A stretch of 64,000 nucleotides of DNA from a bacterium (lineage in GTDB: Bacteria; Bacteroidota; Ignavibacteria; Kapaibacteriales; UBA2268). Both the position numbers and the translations under genes were made by a program. The stretch covers positions 1-64,000 of the forward strand of contig JANJTB010000030.1 in assembly GCA_024711295.1 (NCBI GenBank), given 5' to 3'. This document shows, piece after piece, positions 45,950 to 55,890 of the stretch (position 1 is its first letter; each line of letters opens with the position of its first letter). The notes under the pieces were generated by a model. The model was given only the letters and a program-made list of their open reading frames with translations. It had not been told where the DNA came from and searched no databases.

Positions 45950-46645
45950 ATGTCAGATGATGTGAAACAATACGCATTACTTAAACCAATAGCTAAGGAA
46001 ATTATTAAATTGAGTAGAGACTTACCACTAATTGAATCTGCTTATCATATGATTAATGAAAAAAAAGTTCAATTTTTTAAAGACGTAAAAAAAGAACAAA
46101 TTTACTTCGCAATCGTATGTATATTGGCTTTATTGTTCGACTTTCTACTATCAATGAAAACTATGAGACCACTTAGAAAATACTTATTAGTACCTACCCC
46201 GATTATCGCATTAATATTTAATGTTATGGATGCTGTATTTGCGATACTTGCTTCAGGTATTCTAATTAAGGATTTTAAAGATTTAATAAGTATAAGGAGA
46301 AATAAAGTAATATGGTTAAGTCTCTTATGGGCTTTATGTATAGTTAAAATTACACTATTTTTCCAGTCTTCTTGGTTCCACCCTCAATCAAATCATATTG
46401 GAATAGTTTTAATAATAATATTTACATTACTTGTTTACTCAGTTTTACATTTTGCTGGATCAGGTCTATATTATTTATCGAATGTTGTTAAGTTTTGGTT
46501 CTTAGAAATATGGAACGATAACCCAACAACTATAAAAAATAAAATTCAAAATTTAGAGCATGACTTAAAACAAAAAGTTCAGCATCTCAATTTTAATTTT
46601 GAACAAGTTAAAAATTATTTTAATTTGGAAGGCTATATAAAATGA
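45950..46645 (+). CDS. Four-helix membrane protein of unknown function
   Basis: A 231-residue protein. The N-terminal 45 residues are hydrophilic and helical. Four membrane segments follow: about 50-68 ('FAIVCILALLFDFLLSM'), 80-108, 118-136 ('VIWLSLLWALCIVKITLFF') and 147-175. The C-terminal tail (about 190-231) is a charged helix with spaced hydrophobic residues ('IQNLEHDLKQKVQHLNFNF'), suited to a coiled-coil contact. I do not recognise a family. It sits between the vWA lipoprotein and the bitopic protein, and overlaps the latter by four bases (ATGA). Confidence 0.6.
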   Translation: MSDDVKQYALLKPIAKEIIKLSRDLPLIESAYHMINEKKVQFFKDVKKEQIYFAIVCILALLFDFLLSMKTMRPLRKYLLVPTPIIALIFNVMDAVFAILASGILIKDFKDLISIRRNKVIWLSLLWALCIVKITLFFQSSWFHPQSNHIGIVLIIIFTLLVYSVLHFAGSGLYYLSNVVKFWFLEIWNDNPTTIKNKIQNLEHDLKQKVQHLNFNFEQVKNYFNLEGYIK

Positions 46646-47766
46646 AAAAAATAATAATTATAATAACTGGTTTATTAATTTTAAGCACTATTATTTATAT
46701 AATTTCAACTTCAATAATTGAAGGTAATACTAAAAATGGTATTTATATTGTAATGTTGAATAATAATGGTGTTGACAATTATACTAAAAAATTAGGTAAT
46801 CATATTTATGAAATCTCTTCTTTTAGTAATGATGGTCAGAAAGTACAAGTAAATTATAGCTCAAATAAATTAATCGATACATCCTTTAATTCTCCACCAG
46901 AAGCTTCAGACGAAATTAAATATAAGAATTATATTAATTCTCAACTAAGTAATTTGATTGATGTTAAGAATAATGTAAATAACGCAGAATCCAATATGCT
47001 GATCGAGTCATTTATTAATTTAATTAACAACCATAACGGAGAAGAAAACATTAATGCCATTATTATAGGAAATTTCCCAGATTGCTATAGTAAAAAGGAT
47101 GCAGAATTTTTAAAAAATTTAATTTTAAACAAAATAAATAAATCAAAAATTAATTTAGTAACAATATTTTGGTATGTTAAAACTAATCAATCAGAACCTG
47201 AACAAATAATACTTAAAAGTTTAAAACAGATTGGTCTTAAAGTAATTGAATCCGAAATAACAGTACAGAATCGAGTCTGTAATGAAATTCTTGCAATTAA
47301 ACCAACAAAAGGATATTTAAACATTGACCTTGCAATTTTTTCAACATTAGATTCCAATAGAAAGAAAAATTTTAAATCCAGAGTCGAAAAAATGATTTTT
47401 GACTATCAAAAAGTTAAATTAACTTTTTATAACTCTCAAACTGCTTTAACAGAAGAATACACATCAAAGGACTATATAAATTTACCAAAACGTATTGATG
47501 ACTTTATCAATTCCTCGAAAAAATGTGAATGGGATAAAACTAAATATATTTTGCAAACAATTCTAGAAAATAATTCTAATGTCAAAGATACAACTGCAAC
47601 TTTTCTAATTGGAGATGCAACTTATAAAGAAGAATTGATTTATAGATATGATAAAATTAAGCCTTCTAAAAAGTATAGAATGTTTATAGACTTGAATCCA
47701 AAAGAATTTGAATCAAGTATTACTGATTCTTTTATTGGGAAAATCGAATATGAAAGTATTAAATAA
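46642..47766 (+). CDS. Bitopic membrane protein of unknown function, possibly degenerate vWA-like
   Basis: A 374-residue protein with one N-terminal membrane helix (about residues 3-22) and no lipobox, so it is likely anchored in the inner membrane with a periplasmic body. The first half has alternating strands and helices: 'GIYIVMLNNNGVDN', 'INAIIIGNFPDCYSKKDAEF' and 'INLVTIFWYVKTN'. This order recalls a vWA/Rossmann core without the metal-site residues; that is inference. The second half ('YLNIDLAIFSTLDSNRKK' and onward) may repeat the topology. The sequence is strongly Asn/Lys/Ile-rich, as expected from its low G+C. Start overlaps the previous stop by four bases. Confidence 0.55.
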   Translation: MKKIIIIITGLLILSTIIYIISTSIIEGNTKNGIYIVMLNNNGVDNYTKKLGNHIYEISSFSNDGQKVQVNYSSNKLIDTSFNSPPEASDEIKYKNYINSQLSNLIDVKNNVNNAESNMLIESFINLINNHNGEENINAIIIGNFPDCYSKKDAEFLKNLILNKINKSKINLVTIFWYVKTNQSEPEQIILKSLKQIGLKVIESEITVQNRVCNEILAIKPTKGYLNIDLAIFSTLDSNRKKNFKSRVEKMIFDYQKVKLTFYNSQTALTEEYTSKDYINLPKRIDDFINSSKKCEWDKTKYILQTILENNSNVKDTTATFLIGDATYKEELIYRYDKIKPSKKYRMFIDLNPKEFESSITDSFIGKIEYESIK

Positions 47767-47776
47767 TGGAACAAAT

Positions 47777-48448
47777 ATGAAATCAATAATAATTACAATA
47801 TTATTAGCAACATTAATTGGTTGTGGTAGCTCAAAAGATACTTCACGAAATAATCAAAATGGCGATATAATTGAAGTAACTGGTAAAATGAGTGTGGATG
47901 AAAACAGTAATTTGGTAGATAATAATTCTTCAAAAGCAGTTGCCGGTATTCGCACAATAAGTCTGCATGATATTGGTGATAAATATACTATAAAGAAAGG
48001 TGAAATTTTTAATGCTGATTTTAGAATAAACGAAGCTTTTCAGACTATTGAAACAAGAATTGACCAATCAACGGGTGATATTACATTTTCAGTAATAGCC
48101 AAAGAATCGGTTCATAAAGTCGAAATGAATAATCTTTGCGATTTAGTAACTATCTCTTCGAAAGATGTTAGAATTGAAGTTGTGGATAATTATAATAAAG
48201 ATAAAAATAATAAACCATATAAAATAATCATCGTTCCAACATTTGATGATAAATGTTATGTTGATGGATATATGGTTCGATTTGATACAGAAGGTAGGGG
48301 TAATAAATGTTCAGATAATAAACTTGTTAAATTAGCTGAATCTGAATTAGATAATTGTCAGAAGGGTAGCCCTAAAGGTCCTACAGGTCCATGTGGTAGG
48401 AAAACTAATTGTAGGCAATGGCGAATGTTTCGTAAATGCTGTCCATAA
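47777..48448 (+). CDS. Cysteine-rich lipoprotein of unknown function
   Basis: A 223-residue lipoprotein: 'MKSIIITILLATLIGC' gives lipid anchor C16. The mature protein has eight further cysteines (C121, C160, C178, C194, C206, C212, C221, C222), six of them in the last 50 residues, in a basic tail with 'GSPKGPTGPCGRK' and the end 'MFRKCCP'. This spacing suggests a disulfide-stabilised, possibly knotted C-terminus, unusual for this window. I do not recognise a family. The ATG at 47777 lies 10 bases after the previous stop; an in-frame ATG at 47708 overlaps the previous gene and would spoil the signal peptide. Last gene of the operon; a strong terminator follows. Confidence 0.65.
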   Translation: MKSIIITILLATLIGCGSSKDTSRNNQNGDIIEVTGKMSVDENSNLVDNNSSKAVAGIRTISLHDIGDKYTIKKGEIFNADFRINEAFQTIETRIDQSTGDITFSVIAKESVHKVEMNNLCDLVTISSKDVRIEVVDNYNKDKNNKPYKIIIVPTFDDKCYVDGYMVRFDTEGRGNKCSDNKLVKLAESELDNCQKGSPKGPTGPCGRKTNCRQWRMFRKCCP

Positions 48449-48469
48449 CAAATTTCTTCTAAGTCAAAC

Positions 48470-48508
48470 AAGGGTATGCCTCAATTCTGCATACCCTTTT
48501 TCTTTCTA
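48470..48508 (+). terminator. Rho-independent terminator of the unknown operon
   Basis: AAGGGTATGC (48470-48479) pairs perfectly with GCATACCCTT (48489-48498), a 10-bp stem with a 9-base loop followed by a T-rich run. It lies 21 bases past the stop at 48448. Confidence 0.9.
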
Positions 48509-48866
48509 TGATTAAGATTAAACTTGAAGTAAAAAATATAGTTTTTTATACGACTCTAAATTCCAGTAGACCCCAATGCTTATTAATGTTCATAAAATAT
48601 CTGCTCATATTGAGTATTTCGATGAGCTTTTGATAAGTTTTAACTCTTAGTGCTTAGATATCCTCATTGAATATTTAAGCCCAAAATCTATTTATAACAG
48701 CTTCGAAATTCAATGGTATCAATTTAATTCTTAAAACATATATTGCAGTATGAGTCAAACACTTAATAACAAATCCCATCATTTGACTTTAGTAATCATA
48801 TTATAGATATAAATTCGTATTTTTGTATTTTATGTAAATTAAGAATATTAAATTAAGTATAAAAAT
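48509..48866. other. AT-rich intergenic region upstream of leuS
   Basis: About 358 bases without a recognisable gene. A TATTTTTG box at 48818-48825 (TAnnTTTG) lies 41 bases before the leuS ATG and is the likely -7 element; a TTTG is present upstream but too far away for the usual 19-base spacing. No RNA structure typical of a T-box or other riboswitch was recognised. Confidence 0.45.
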
Positions 48867-51611
48867 ATGGCATATCCATTCAAAGAAATCGAAAGCAAAT
48901 GGCAGAAATTCTGGGCTGATAATCACACATTCAAAATTGATGAAGATTATTCCAAACCAAAATATTATGTTCTGGACATGTTCCCTTATCCAAGCGGAGC
49001 TGGGCTACATATAGGTCATCCCGAAGGATACACAGCTACCGATATTATAGCACGTTTTTACAAGATGAATGGTTATAATGTACTTCATCCGATGGGATTT
49101 GATGCTTTTGGTTTACCTACTGAAAGATATTCAATGGAGACAGGAATTCATCCAACAGAAGCCACTAAAGTCAACATCGAGAATTTCAAACGTCAGCTTA
49201 ATTCCCTTGGATTCAACTATGATTGGGATAGAATTGTAAACACCACTGATCCCGAATATTACAAATGGACCCAATGGATGTTTCTTTTGATTTACAATTC
49301 CTGGTACGACCATAACTTGCAAAAAGCCCGCCCTGTATCTGAGCTCGCTATACCAAAGCACTTATCAGACACTAGGGAAATTGAAGAATATATTGATAGT
49401 AAGAGATTAGCATATATTTCAATGATACCGGTAAATTGGTGCGAAGCATTAGGTACTGTTCTGGCAAATGAAGAAGTTGATGAGTGGAAAAGCAAGGGAT
49501 ATACCGTAGAACGTAAGCCAATGCGTCAATGGATGCTTAGAATAACTGAGTATGCCGATAGATTATTGAATGATTTGGATCTTGTAGAGTGGCCCCAGTC
49601 AACAAGAGATATGCAGATTAACTGGATTGGAAAAAGTGAAGGTGCCGAAGTAGTATTCAAATCAGAATCAGGCGAAAATATAACAGTATTTACAACAAGG
49701 CCTGATACAATTTTCGGTGCAACATATCTGGTACTTGCTCCCGAGCATACCCTGGTTTCATCTCTAACATCAGGTGATCTGAGAGAAGACATAGAGAATT
49801 ACATAAAATCTGCAGCTGAAAAAAGTGATCTCGAAAGACAAGAGCTAAACAAAGACAAAACAGGTAAATTTATCGGTGCCTATGCAATTAATCCTGCAAA
49901 TGGTAATCGCATTCCAATCTGGATAGCGGACTATGTACTCGCCCATTACGGTACCGGAGCCATAATGGCTGTTCCGGGGCATGACGAGCGTGACCACGAA
50001 TTTGCCAAAAAATACAATTTACCGATTATTCAGGTAGTAGCACCTTCAGTAGATGTGATAATTGATATCGACAATGAAGCATTTTGTGAAAAGAGCGGAT
50101 TTGGAATCAATTCTTCAAATGATGAAGTAAGCCTTAATGGTTTGCAGACTTATGATGCAATCCGCACCATGATTGGCTGGCTCGAGGGCAAAAATATAGG
50201 TAAGGGCAAAGTACAATTCAAACTTAGAGACTGGCTGTTTTCACGCCAGCGTTACTGGGGCGAGCCTATCCCTATAATGTTTTTTGAAGACGGCACTAAA
50301 CGTGCATTAGAAAGTGATGAACTTCCACTTGTTTTGCCTCCTGTAAGTGATTTTAAACCTGCAGGTACCGGCGAATCACCACTTGCCAAAGTCGAATCAT
50401 GGGTTAATTTTATTGATAAAAAAACAGGTAAAAAAGCCCGTTTCGAGACCAATACTATGCCCCAGTGGGCAGGCTCTTGCTGGTATTATCTTAGATTTAC
50501 CGACAACAAAAATACAGAAATCTTCGCTTCTGATGAAATGCAAAAATATTGGATGGAGCCTGCAGGTGTTGACCTTTATGTAGGTGGCTCTGAGCATGCT
50601 GTTTTACATTTACTGTATGCAAGGTTCTGGCACAAAGTTCTTTTTGATTACGGATATGTAACTACCAAAGAGCCATTCAAGAAATTGTTTCACCAAGGTT
50701 TGATTATGGGCGAACCCGAGCACTTTTTCTTCAGGAATGCGGCCGGTGAAACAATCTCTGCAGAATTTGTCCGGGAAAATGATAATTTTGAATTTTTTGA
50801 CAAGAGAAATAACGAAAAACTTATTCAAAATAAAATAGCCGAGGATAATCTCGAAAAAATCGGAGAGCATTTTTACCTCAAGGATAATCAGGCAATAAGA
50901 GTACATTCTAAGTCTTATAAAATGTCAAAATCTAGAGGTAACGTAGTTAATCCTGATACAGTCGTAAGTGAATTCGGAGCTGATTCTCTCAGATTATACG
51001 AAATGTTTTTAGGACCGCTGGAAGCTTCAAAACCATGGCAAACAAAGAATATAATAGGAGTTTTTAATTTCTTAAACAGAGTTTGGAGATTAATTGCCGA
51101 TGATAATGGTTATTTGTCGAGTCAGGTTCAGAAAACAGAATTAAATCCTGAGCAGGAATATGTACTGCATTCCACAATCAAGAAAATTTCTGAGGACATA
51201 CCCGCACTTAGCTTTAATACATCAATTGCACAGATGATGATTTTTGTTAATGAATTTAACAAATACGACATAAAACCATTCGAAGCAATGGAAAAATTCG
51301 TTAGATGTTTAGCACCATTTGCACCGCATATATCTGAAGAATTATGGCGTATTCTAGGTAATAGCGAAAGTATATATTTTGCTGATTTCCCTGAATATGA
51401 TGAGACTAAAGCATCTAAAAGCACAATCGAGCTTGTAGTTCAGGTTTCGAGCAAAATCAGAGGTAAATTGCAGGTAAATGTTGATATTGACCAAGCAAGT
51501 GCAGAAAAGTTGGCTCTTGAAGATTCACAGGTAAAGAAGCATCTTGAAGGAAAGGAAATCAAAAAGGTCATTTTTGTAAAGAATAAATTAATCAATTTTA
51601 TAGCGGTTTAG
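48867..51611 (+). CDS. leuS: Leucyl-tRNA synthetase
   Basis: A 914-residue class I aminoacyl-tRNA synthetase that charges tRNA-Leu. The HIGH motif is residues 48-51 in '[19 protein letters not shown]'; the KMSKS motif is residues 685-689 in '[17 protein letters not shown]'. The editing domain region contains '[20 protein letters not shown]' and '[20 protein letters not shown]', both typical of LeuRS. It is longer than E. coli LeuRS (860), with extra sequence just before KMSKS ('[17 protein letters not shown]'). It heads a tight cluster with gmd, fcl and tsaB. Confidence 0.97.
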   Translation: MAYPFKEIESKWQKFWADNHTFKIDEDYSKPKYYVLDMFPYPSGAGLHIGHPEGYTATDIIARFYKMNGYNVLHPMGFDAFGLPTERYSMETGIHPTEATKVNIENFKRQLNSLGFNYDWDRIVNTTDPEYYKWTQWMFLLIYNSWYDHNLQKARPVSELAIPKHLSDTREIEEYIDSKRLAYISMIPVNWCEALGTVLANEEVDEWKSKGYTVERKPMRQWMLRITEYADRLLNDLDLVEWPQSTRDMQINWIGKSEGAEVVFKSESGENITVFTTRPDTIFGATYLVLAPEHTLVSSLTSGDLREDIENYIKSAAEKSDLERQELNKDKTGKFIGAYAINPANGNRIPIWIADYVLAHYGTGAIMAVPGHDERDHEFAKKYNLPIIQVVAPSVDVIIDIDNEAFCEKSGFGINSSNDEVSLNGLQTYDAIRTMIGWLEGKNIGKGKVQFKLRDWLFSRQRYWGEPIPIMFFEDGTKRALESDELPLVLPPVSDFKPAGTGESPLAKVESWVNFIDKKTGKKARFETNTMPQWAGSCWYYLRFTDNKNTEIFASDEMQKYWMEPAGVDLYVGGSEHAVLHLLYARFWHKVLFDYGYVTTKEPFKKLFHQGLIMGEPEHFFFRNAAGETISAEFVRENDNFEFFDKRNNEKLIQNKIAEDNLEKIGEHFYLKDNQAIRVHSKSYKMSKSRGNVVNPDTVVSEFGADSLRLYEMFLGPLEASKPWQTKNIIGVFNFLNRVWRLIADDNGYLSSQVQKTELNPEQEYVLHSTIKKISEDIPALSFNTSIAQMMIFVNEFNKYDIKPFEAMEKFVRCLAPFAPHISEELWRILGNSESIYFADFPEYDETKASKSTIELVVQVSSKIRGKLQVNVDIDQASAEKLALEDSQVKKHLEGKEIKKVIFVKNKLINFIAV

Positions 51612-51613
51612 TT

Positions 51614-52753
51614 ATGAAAAAAGCATTCTTAACAGGTATTACTGGGCAAGACGGAAGCTATATGGCAGAGCTTTTGCTGTCAAAGGGTTACGAGGTACAT
51701 GGCATTATCCGTAAAGCATCAACTTTTAATACTCATAGAATTGACCATATTTACAGAGATTTTCACGATAGCAGTGCAAAATTGTTTCTACATTACGGAG
51801 ATTTGTCCGATGCAGGAGCACTTACAGATGTACTTACACAAGTTCAACCCGATGAGATATATAACTTTGGAGCACAAAGCCATGTAAGAGCTTCTTTCGA
51901 CCTGCCTGAATATACTGCTAATGTTACCGGTACATCTGTAGTCAGAATGCTTGATGCAGTCAAAAGGTTTCAGAAACCAGTAAAATTTTTTCAGGCATCT
52001 ACATCTGAATTATTTGGAGGAAGCCCTCCCCCACAGAATGAAAACACGGCATTTACACCTCAAAGTCCGTATGCAGCTGCCAAGTTATTTGCTTATTGGT
52101 CTGTTGTAAACTACCGCGAAGCATATAATATATTTGCAAGTAATTGTATAACTTTCAACCATGAAAGTCCACGCAGAGGCGAAACATTCGTTACAAGAAA
52201 AATTACCCGTACCATTGCAAGAATATTAGCCGGAATCGAGCAGACTTTGTATTTGGGTAATCTGGATGCATTTCGGGATTGGGGTTACGCTGCAGAATAT
52301 GTCTCAATAATTTACGACATTATGCAGCTCGATAAACCAATGGATATAGTCATCGGAACAGGACAGAGCTTTACAGTAAGAGATTTTCTGAAAGAAGCTT
52401 TTTCATACATCGGTATAGAAGTAGAATGGTGTGGCGTAGGTATAGATGAGTATGCTAAAGTCATTAACTTTGATTCGAACTGGTCAAATTCACTTAAAAA
52501 AGGCCAAACCATCGTTAAGATTGACCCCAGATATTTCAGACCCCTCGAAGTTGACCATCTGAGAGCAGATATAAGCAAGCTTAGGTCTGTATTAGGACGC
52601 GAGCCCCAAGTAAAGTTTGCCGACCTGGTCAGAATAATGATGGACTCGGACTTAATAAACAACAAATTGCCTGCACCCGGCATCGGACTTGAGCGTCACA
52701 ATGATCTAAACTTTAAATGGTCTTCGAATATTGATATTTCAAATCTGAGCTGA
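51614..52753 (+). CDS. gmd: GDP-mannose 4,6-dehydratase
   Basis: A 379-residue extended SDR enzyme that makes GDP-4-keto-6-deoxy-mannose from GDP-mannose, the first step toward GDP-L-fucose. It shows 'FLTGITGQDGSYMAELLL' (NADP site), 'IIRKASTFNTHRI', 'QASTSELFGG' with catalytic T/S and E, YxxxK in 'SPYAAAKLFAYW', and 'RDWGYAAEYV'. It begins two bases after the leuS stop and its TGA overlaps the ATG of fcl by one base, so the two sugar genes are coupled. Its product goes into a surface glycan. Confidence 0.95.
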   Translation: MKKAFLTGITGQDGSYMAELLLSKGYEVHGIIRKASTFNTHRIDHIYRDFHDSSAKLFLHYGDLSDAGALTDVLTQVQPDEIYNFGAQSHVRASFDLPEYTANVTGTSVVRMLDAVKRFQKPVKFFQASTSELFGGSPPPQNENTAFTPQSPYAAAKLFAYWSVVNYREAYNIFASNCITFNHESPRRGETFVTRKITRTIARILAGIEQTLYLGNLDAFRDWGYAAEYVSIIYDIMQLDKPMDIVIGTGQSFTVRDFLKEAFSYIGIEVEWCGVGIDEYAKVINFDSNWSNSLKKGQTIVKIDPRYFRPLEVDHLRADISKLRSVLGREPQVKFADLVRIMMDSDLINNKLPAPGIGLERHNDLNFKWSSNIDISNLS

Positions 52754-53811
52754 TGGAAAAAAATTCAAGAATTTATATTGCGGGTCACAGAGGATTGGTT
52801 GGTTCTGCCATAGTTCGGAAATTGCTTTCGCTGGGATACGAAAACTTAATCACATTCAGTTCAAGCGAACTTGACTTAAGAGACAAGGTTGCCACTGAAT
52901 CCATGTTCGAAAAGTATAAGCCCGAGTATGTAGTTGTGGCTGCTGCAAAAGTAGGTGGAATACTTGCCAACAACAGTTACAAAGCAGACTTCATATATGA
53001 TAATACTGCCATATCAATGAATGTGATACATTCAGCTTACTTAAATGGGGTTACCAAACTTGTAAATTTGGGTTCGTCTTGTATATACCCAAAATTTGCT
53101 CCTCAACCGCTCAAAGAAGAATATTTACTTACTGGTGAGCTTGAGCCCACTAATGAACCTTATGCTATTGCTAAAATAACAGCTCTAAAGATGTGTAACT
53201 TCTACTATGAGCAACATGGATGCAACTTTTTTACATTAATGCCGCCAAATCTTTATGGGCCCGGTGATAATTACAATCTCGAGACTTCGCATGTGTTGCC
53301 GGCATTCATACGTAAGTTCAAATTAGCTAAACTTCTGTCAGATAAAAACTTCACTTTGATACGCAAAGATTTGGAGTATTACTCTTTAGGATTTGGCTTT
53401 GATAGTGAAATTAAATCAATGAGTGATTCTGAAATTAGTGTTGCTCTTCTTAAATTAGGTATTGCTGCAAATAAAGTGTTACTGTGGGGAACAGGAGAAA
53501 TCCGCAGAGAGTTCGAACATTCTGATGATATTGCTTCAGCTGTGATATATTCATTACAGAATTTATCTGCGGCTAATATCGGAAGTTTTATAAATATCGG
53601 GTATGGAGAGGACATCAAAATCAGTGATTTGGCAAATATGATTGCAAAAATGAGTGATTACAAAGGTGAAATAGCTTTTGCAGGATCGGGACTGACCGGT
53701 ACACCTGTCAAGCTGCTTGATAATACCAAGGCAAAAGCTCTCGGGATTGAGCCCAAAATCTCACTTGAAGAGGGAATTATGAGAACTATAAATGATTACG
53801 CCCATGCCTAA
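52753..53811 (+). CDS. fcl: GDP-L-fucose synthase
   Basis: A 352-residue bifunctional epimerase-reductase that turns GDP-4-keto-6-deoxy-mannose into GDP-L-fucose. Motifs are 'YIAGHRGLVGSAIVRKL' (NADP site), 'VVAAAKVGGILANN', 'NLGSSCIYPKFAPQPLKEE' and YxxxK in 'EPYAIAKITALKMC'. A long insertion after 'HVLPAFIRKF' (about residues 195-245), common in Bacteroidota fcl, lengthens it by some 40 residues. Coupled to gmd at its start and overlapping tsaB at its end. Confidence 0.95.
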   Translation: MEKNSRIYIAGHRGLVGSAIVRKLLSLGYENLITFSSSELDLRDKVATESMFEKYKPEYVVVAAAKVGGILANNSYKADFIYDNTAISMNVIHSAYLNGVTKLVNLGSSCIYPKFAPQPLKEEYLLTGELEPTNEPYAIAKITALKMCNFYYEQHGCNFFTLMPPNLYGPGDNYNLETSHVLPAFIRKFKLAKLLSDKNFTLIRKDLEYYSLGFGFDSEIKSMSDSEISVALLKLGIAANKVLLWGTGEIRREFEHSDDIASAVIYSLQNLSAANIGSFINIGYGEDIKISDLANMIAKMSDYKGEIAFAGSGLTGTPVKLLDNTKAKALGIEPKISLEEGIMRTINDYAHA

Positions 53812-54484
53812 TAATCAATACATTCTATCACTCGAAAGTGCCTCCGACACCTTAGGAGTTGCATTGTCAGATAATAATGATGTTATTGCAGTTTTGAATT
53901 ATCATAAGAAAAATCTACACGACCGATTGCTGGCAGACATCACAAGAAGAATGCTCAATGACTTATCATTAGGTATTGATGACGTAGCTGCAGTTGCAGT
54001 TTCGGCAGGTCCAGGCTCTTTTACAGGACTTAGAATAGCTGCAGCATTTGCCAAGGGTTTGTGCTTTGGAACTGATCGAAAATTTATTGCTGTATCAAAT
54101 TTGGAGGCTTATGCTCATGCAGCTCTTCAATTCGCTAAATCACTGAAATTCAAATACTTAACTGCTGCAATAAGCTCACATAAAAATATCTTATACTTCC
54201 AAAAATTCAACGTTGCTGATTTTGTCAATGATAAAATTGAAATGACTACAATCGAAGATTTCGATAATATGGATCATTCAGATAGTTTGATTGTCGGCAA
54301 TGCTCAATCAAAAGTTAATAATAATCAGGTTATTGAAAATTTCGCCCGAAACAGCTCAGAGTTTATTGCTAAGTATGCTATTCTGTTGTATAATTCTGGT
54401 AAATTTGACAATGTTGACACTTTCGAGCCAAATTATATTCAGGATTTTATACCCAAAACATCATTAAAAACATTAAATTTTTAA
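53804..54484 (+). CDS. tsaB: tRNA threonylcarbamoyladenosine biosynthesis protein TsaB
   Basis: A 226-residue ASKHA-fold protein of the TsaB/YeaZ type, partner of TsaD and TsaE in making the t6A modification at position 37 of ANN-decoding tRNAs. The N-terminus has 'ILSLESASDTLGVALSD', followed by 'AVSAGPGSFTGLRIAAAFAK', the family's most conserved run; the C-terminal part is variable as usual. Start ATG at 53804 overlaps the fcl stop by eight bases; an ATG at 53792 is also in frame. Last gene of the leuS-gmd-fcl cluster on this strand. Confidence 0.93.
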   Translation: MPNNQYILSLESASDTLGVALSDNNDVIAVLNYHKKNLHDRLLADITRRMLNDLSLGIDDVAAVAVSAGPGSFTGLRIAAAFAKGLCFGTDRKFIAVSNLEAYAHAALQFAKSLKFKYLTAAISSHKNILYFQKFNVADFVNDKIEMTTIEDFDNMDHSDSLIVGNAQSKVNNNQVIENFARNSSEFIAKYAILLYNSGKFDNVDTFEPNYIQDFIPKTSLKTLNF

Positions 54485-54612
54485 GCTTGGCAACTTATTT
54501 TTTTAAAAATAAATATTCAATAATTATTAAAATTTAATTTATATATTTCTTTGTGTTCCCGTCTTCTGACTGATATATTATAATTTGTGAGCTCAATTTT
54601 AAAAAACTCTCC

Positions 54613-55890
54613 CTATTCCACTACTAAAAATTTGGATGAATATTCTTTGCTACCATCTTTTAAATGAATTATATAAGTACCACTATTTAGATTAACCGGA
54701 ATTGAAAATTCCGAACCAGCATTTGTTAAATTCAGGTCTTTGATTACTTTCCCGTTTATGTCAAGTATCTTTATTTTAATTTCTGGTGAAATTATTTGCA
54801 AGTTCTGAACCTGAATTCTACCTTTTTGGTACTGGATTTTAATTCCTGAATTCATAGATTTATTATCTACCCCTGTGAATACTTTTTTCAAATCAAATGC
54901 CGTTAATGGACCTCTTAATGCTGGTGATCCCGTACTGGAAAAAAGTACATTATTTTCGTTATTTATTTCCATAGAACCTCTTGCACTCGAATCCATAAGA
55001 CTAATCACATAATCATCAACTAACCTTATAATAGATATTTTCTTTGATTGTACACCCACATAGTCAGAAGATATAAATGCGAAATCGCTAATTTCGAGAT
55101 TGGTATTATTTTTTCTGTAGTCTTTTAGTTTTATCATTGTACCAATATTAAATATTAAAAGATTATCCCAAGATCTCCAAAAACCAACTAATTTATTATC
55201 ATTTGAGAATTTGATTTTTGATGGAGCAATAGTTGTATTTTCAATTTTTTCTAATTCTTTAATCAATTTCAGTGTATTAGCATCCCAAAGTTTTAAAGAA
55301 ACATAAGACTTTCCAAACACGTCCTTTCCACTGCCACCTGTTGCAAAAAAACGCCCGTCAGGGGAGAATGCAAGATTAGTCAACATTTCATCCATCTGAA
55401 CCTTAATATTTTCATTAGATTCCATATCAAAAATATTGATTATACTACCTTCAAATGGTTGACTTGAAGTTCGTAACCCATATGCAAGTTTCTTTGAATC
55501 TGATGTAAACCGAACTAAGTTGCCTTGACCTACTTTTCTGTAGTTATTATCAGAGAAGTCAAGCAATACAATATCATCCCATGAAACTGCTAAATATCTT
55601 CCATCCTTTGAAATATCAATTGAAGCTATTTCATCTGATTCTATTATTTTGGGTAAAACCCGTACAAGTTTGCCGTTACTTCCATCAATCTCATAAATCT
55701 TATTTTTGTAGTAAGCAAAAATATTCCCGTTAGGATGAACAGCAAAGCCATCAATACGCCCAATAGTAGAGTCAGCCACCCAAAGAATATTCGGGTCAAG
55801 CTCGTTAAATCCGACTTGTGCTTTCATATTAAAAGCACTTGTAATCAGCAGCACTAAAGCCGCAACTGTGAAAAATAAACATCGTTTCAT
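54613..55890 (-). CDS. Secreted WD40-like propeller protein with T9SS domain (paralogue A)
   Basis: A 425-residue exported protein. The signal peptide 'MKRCLFFTVAALVLLITSA' is nearly the same as that of the paralogue at 57201-58559. The body has WD40/YVTN-type blade strands ('ASIDISKDGRYLAVSWDDI', 'NLAFSPDGRFFATGGSG', 'LKLWDANTLKLIKELEK'), about seven in all. A T9SS sorting domain follows (ending 'YSSKFLVVE'), with 'LNSGTYIIHL'. A surface or released binding protein is likely; no enzyme site is seen. Start ATG at 55890 has AGGAGG 8 bases upstream. Confidence 0.8.
   Translation of the reverse strand: MKRCLFFTVAALVLLITSAFNMKAQVGFNELDPNILWVADSTIGRIDGFAVHPNGNIFAYYKNKIYEIDGSNGKLVRVLPKIIESDEIASIDISKDGRYLAVSWDDIVLLDFSDNNYRKVGQGNLVRFTSDSKKLAYGLRTSSQPFEGSIINIFDMESNENIKVQMDEMLTNLAFSPDGRFFATGGSGKDVFGKSYVSLKLWDANTLKLIKELEKIENTTIAPSKIKFSNDNKLVGFWRSWDNLLIFNIGTMIKLKDYRKNNTNLEISDFAFISSDYVGVQSKKISIIRLVDDYVISLMDSSARGSMEINNENNVLFSSTGSPALRGPLTAFDLKKVFTGVDNKSMNSGIKIQYQKGRIQVQNLQIISPEIKIKILDINGKVIKDLNLTNAGSEFSIPVNLNSGTYIIHLKDGSKEYSSKFLVVE

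Noticed and set aside
54497-54513. AT-only inverted repeat after tsaB as terminator
   Set aside because: The stem is made of A-T pairs alone in a generally AT-rich gap; not convincing.
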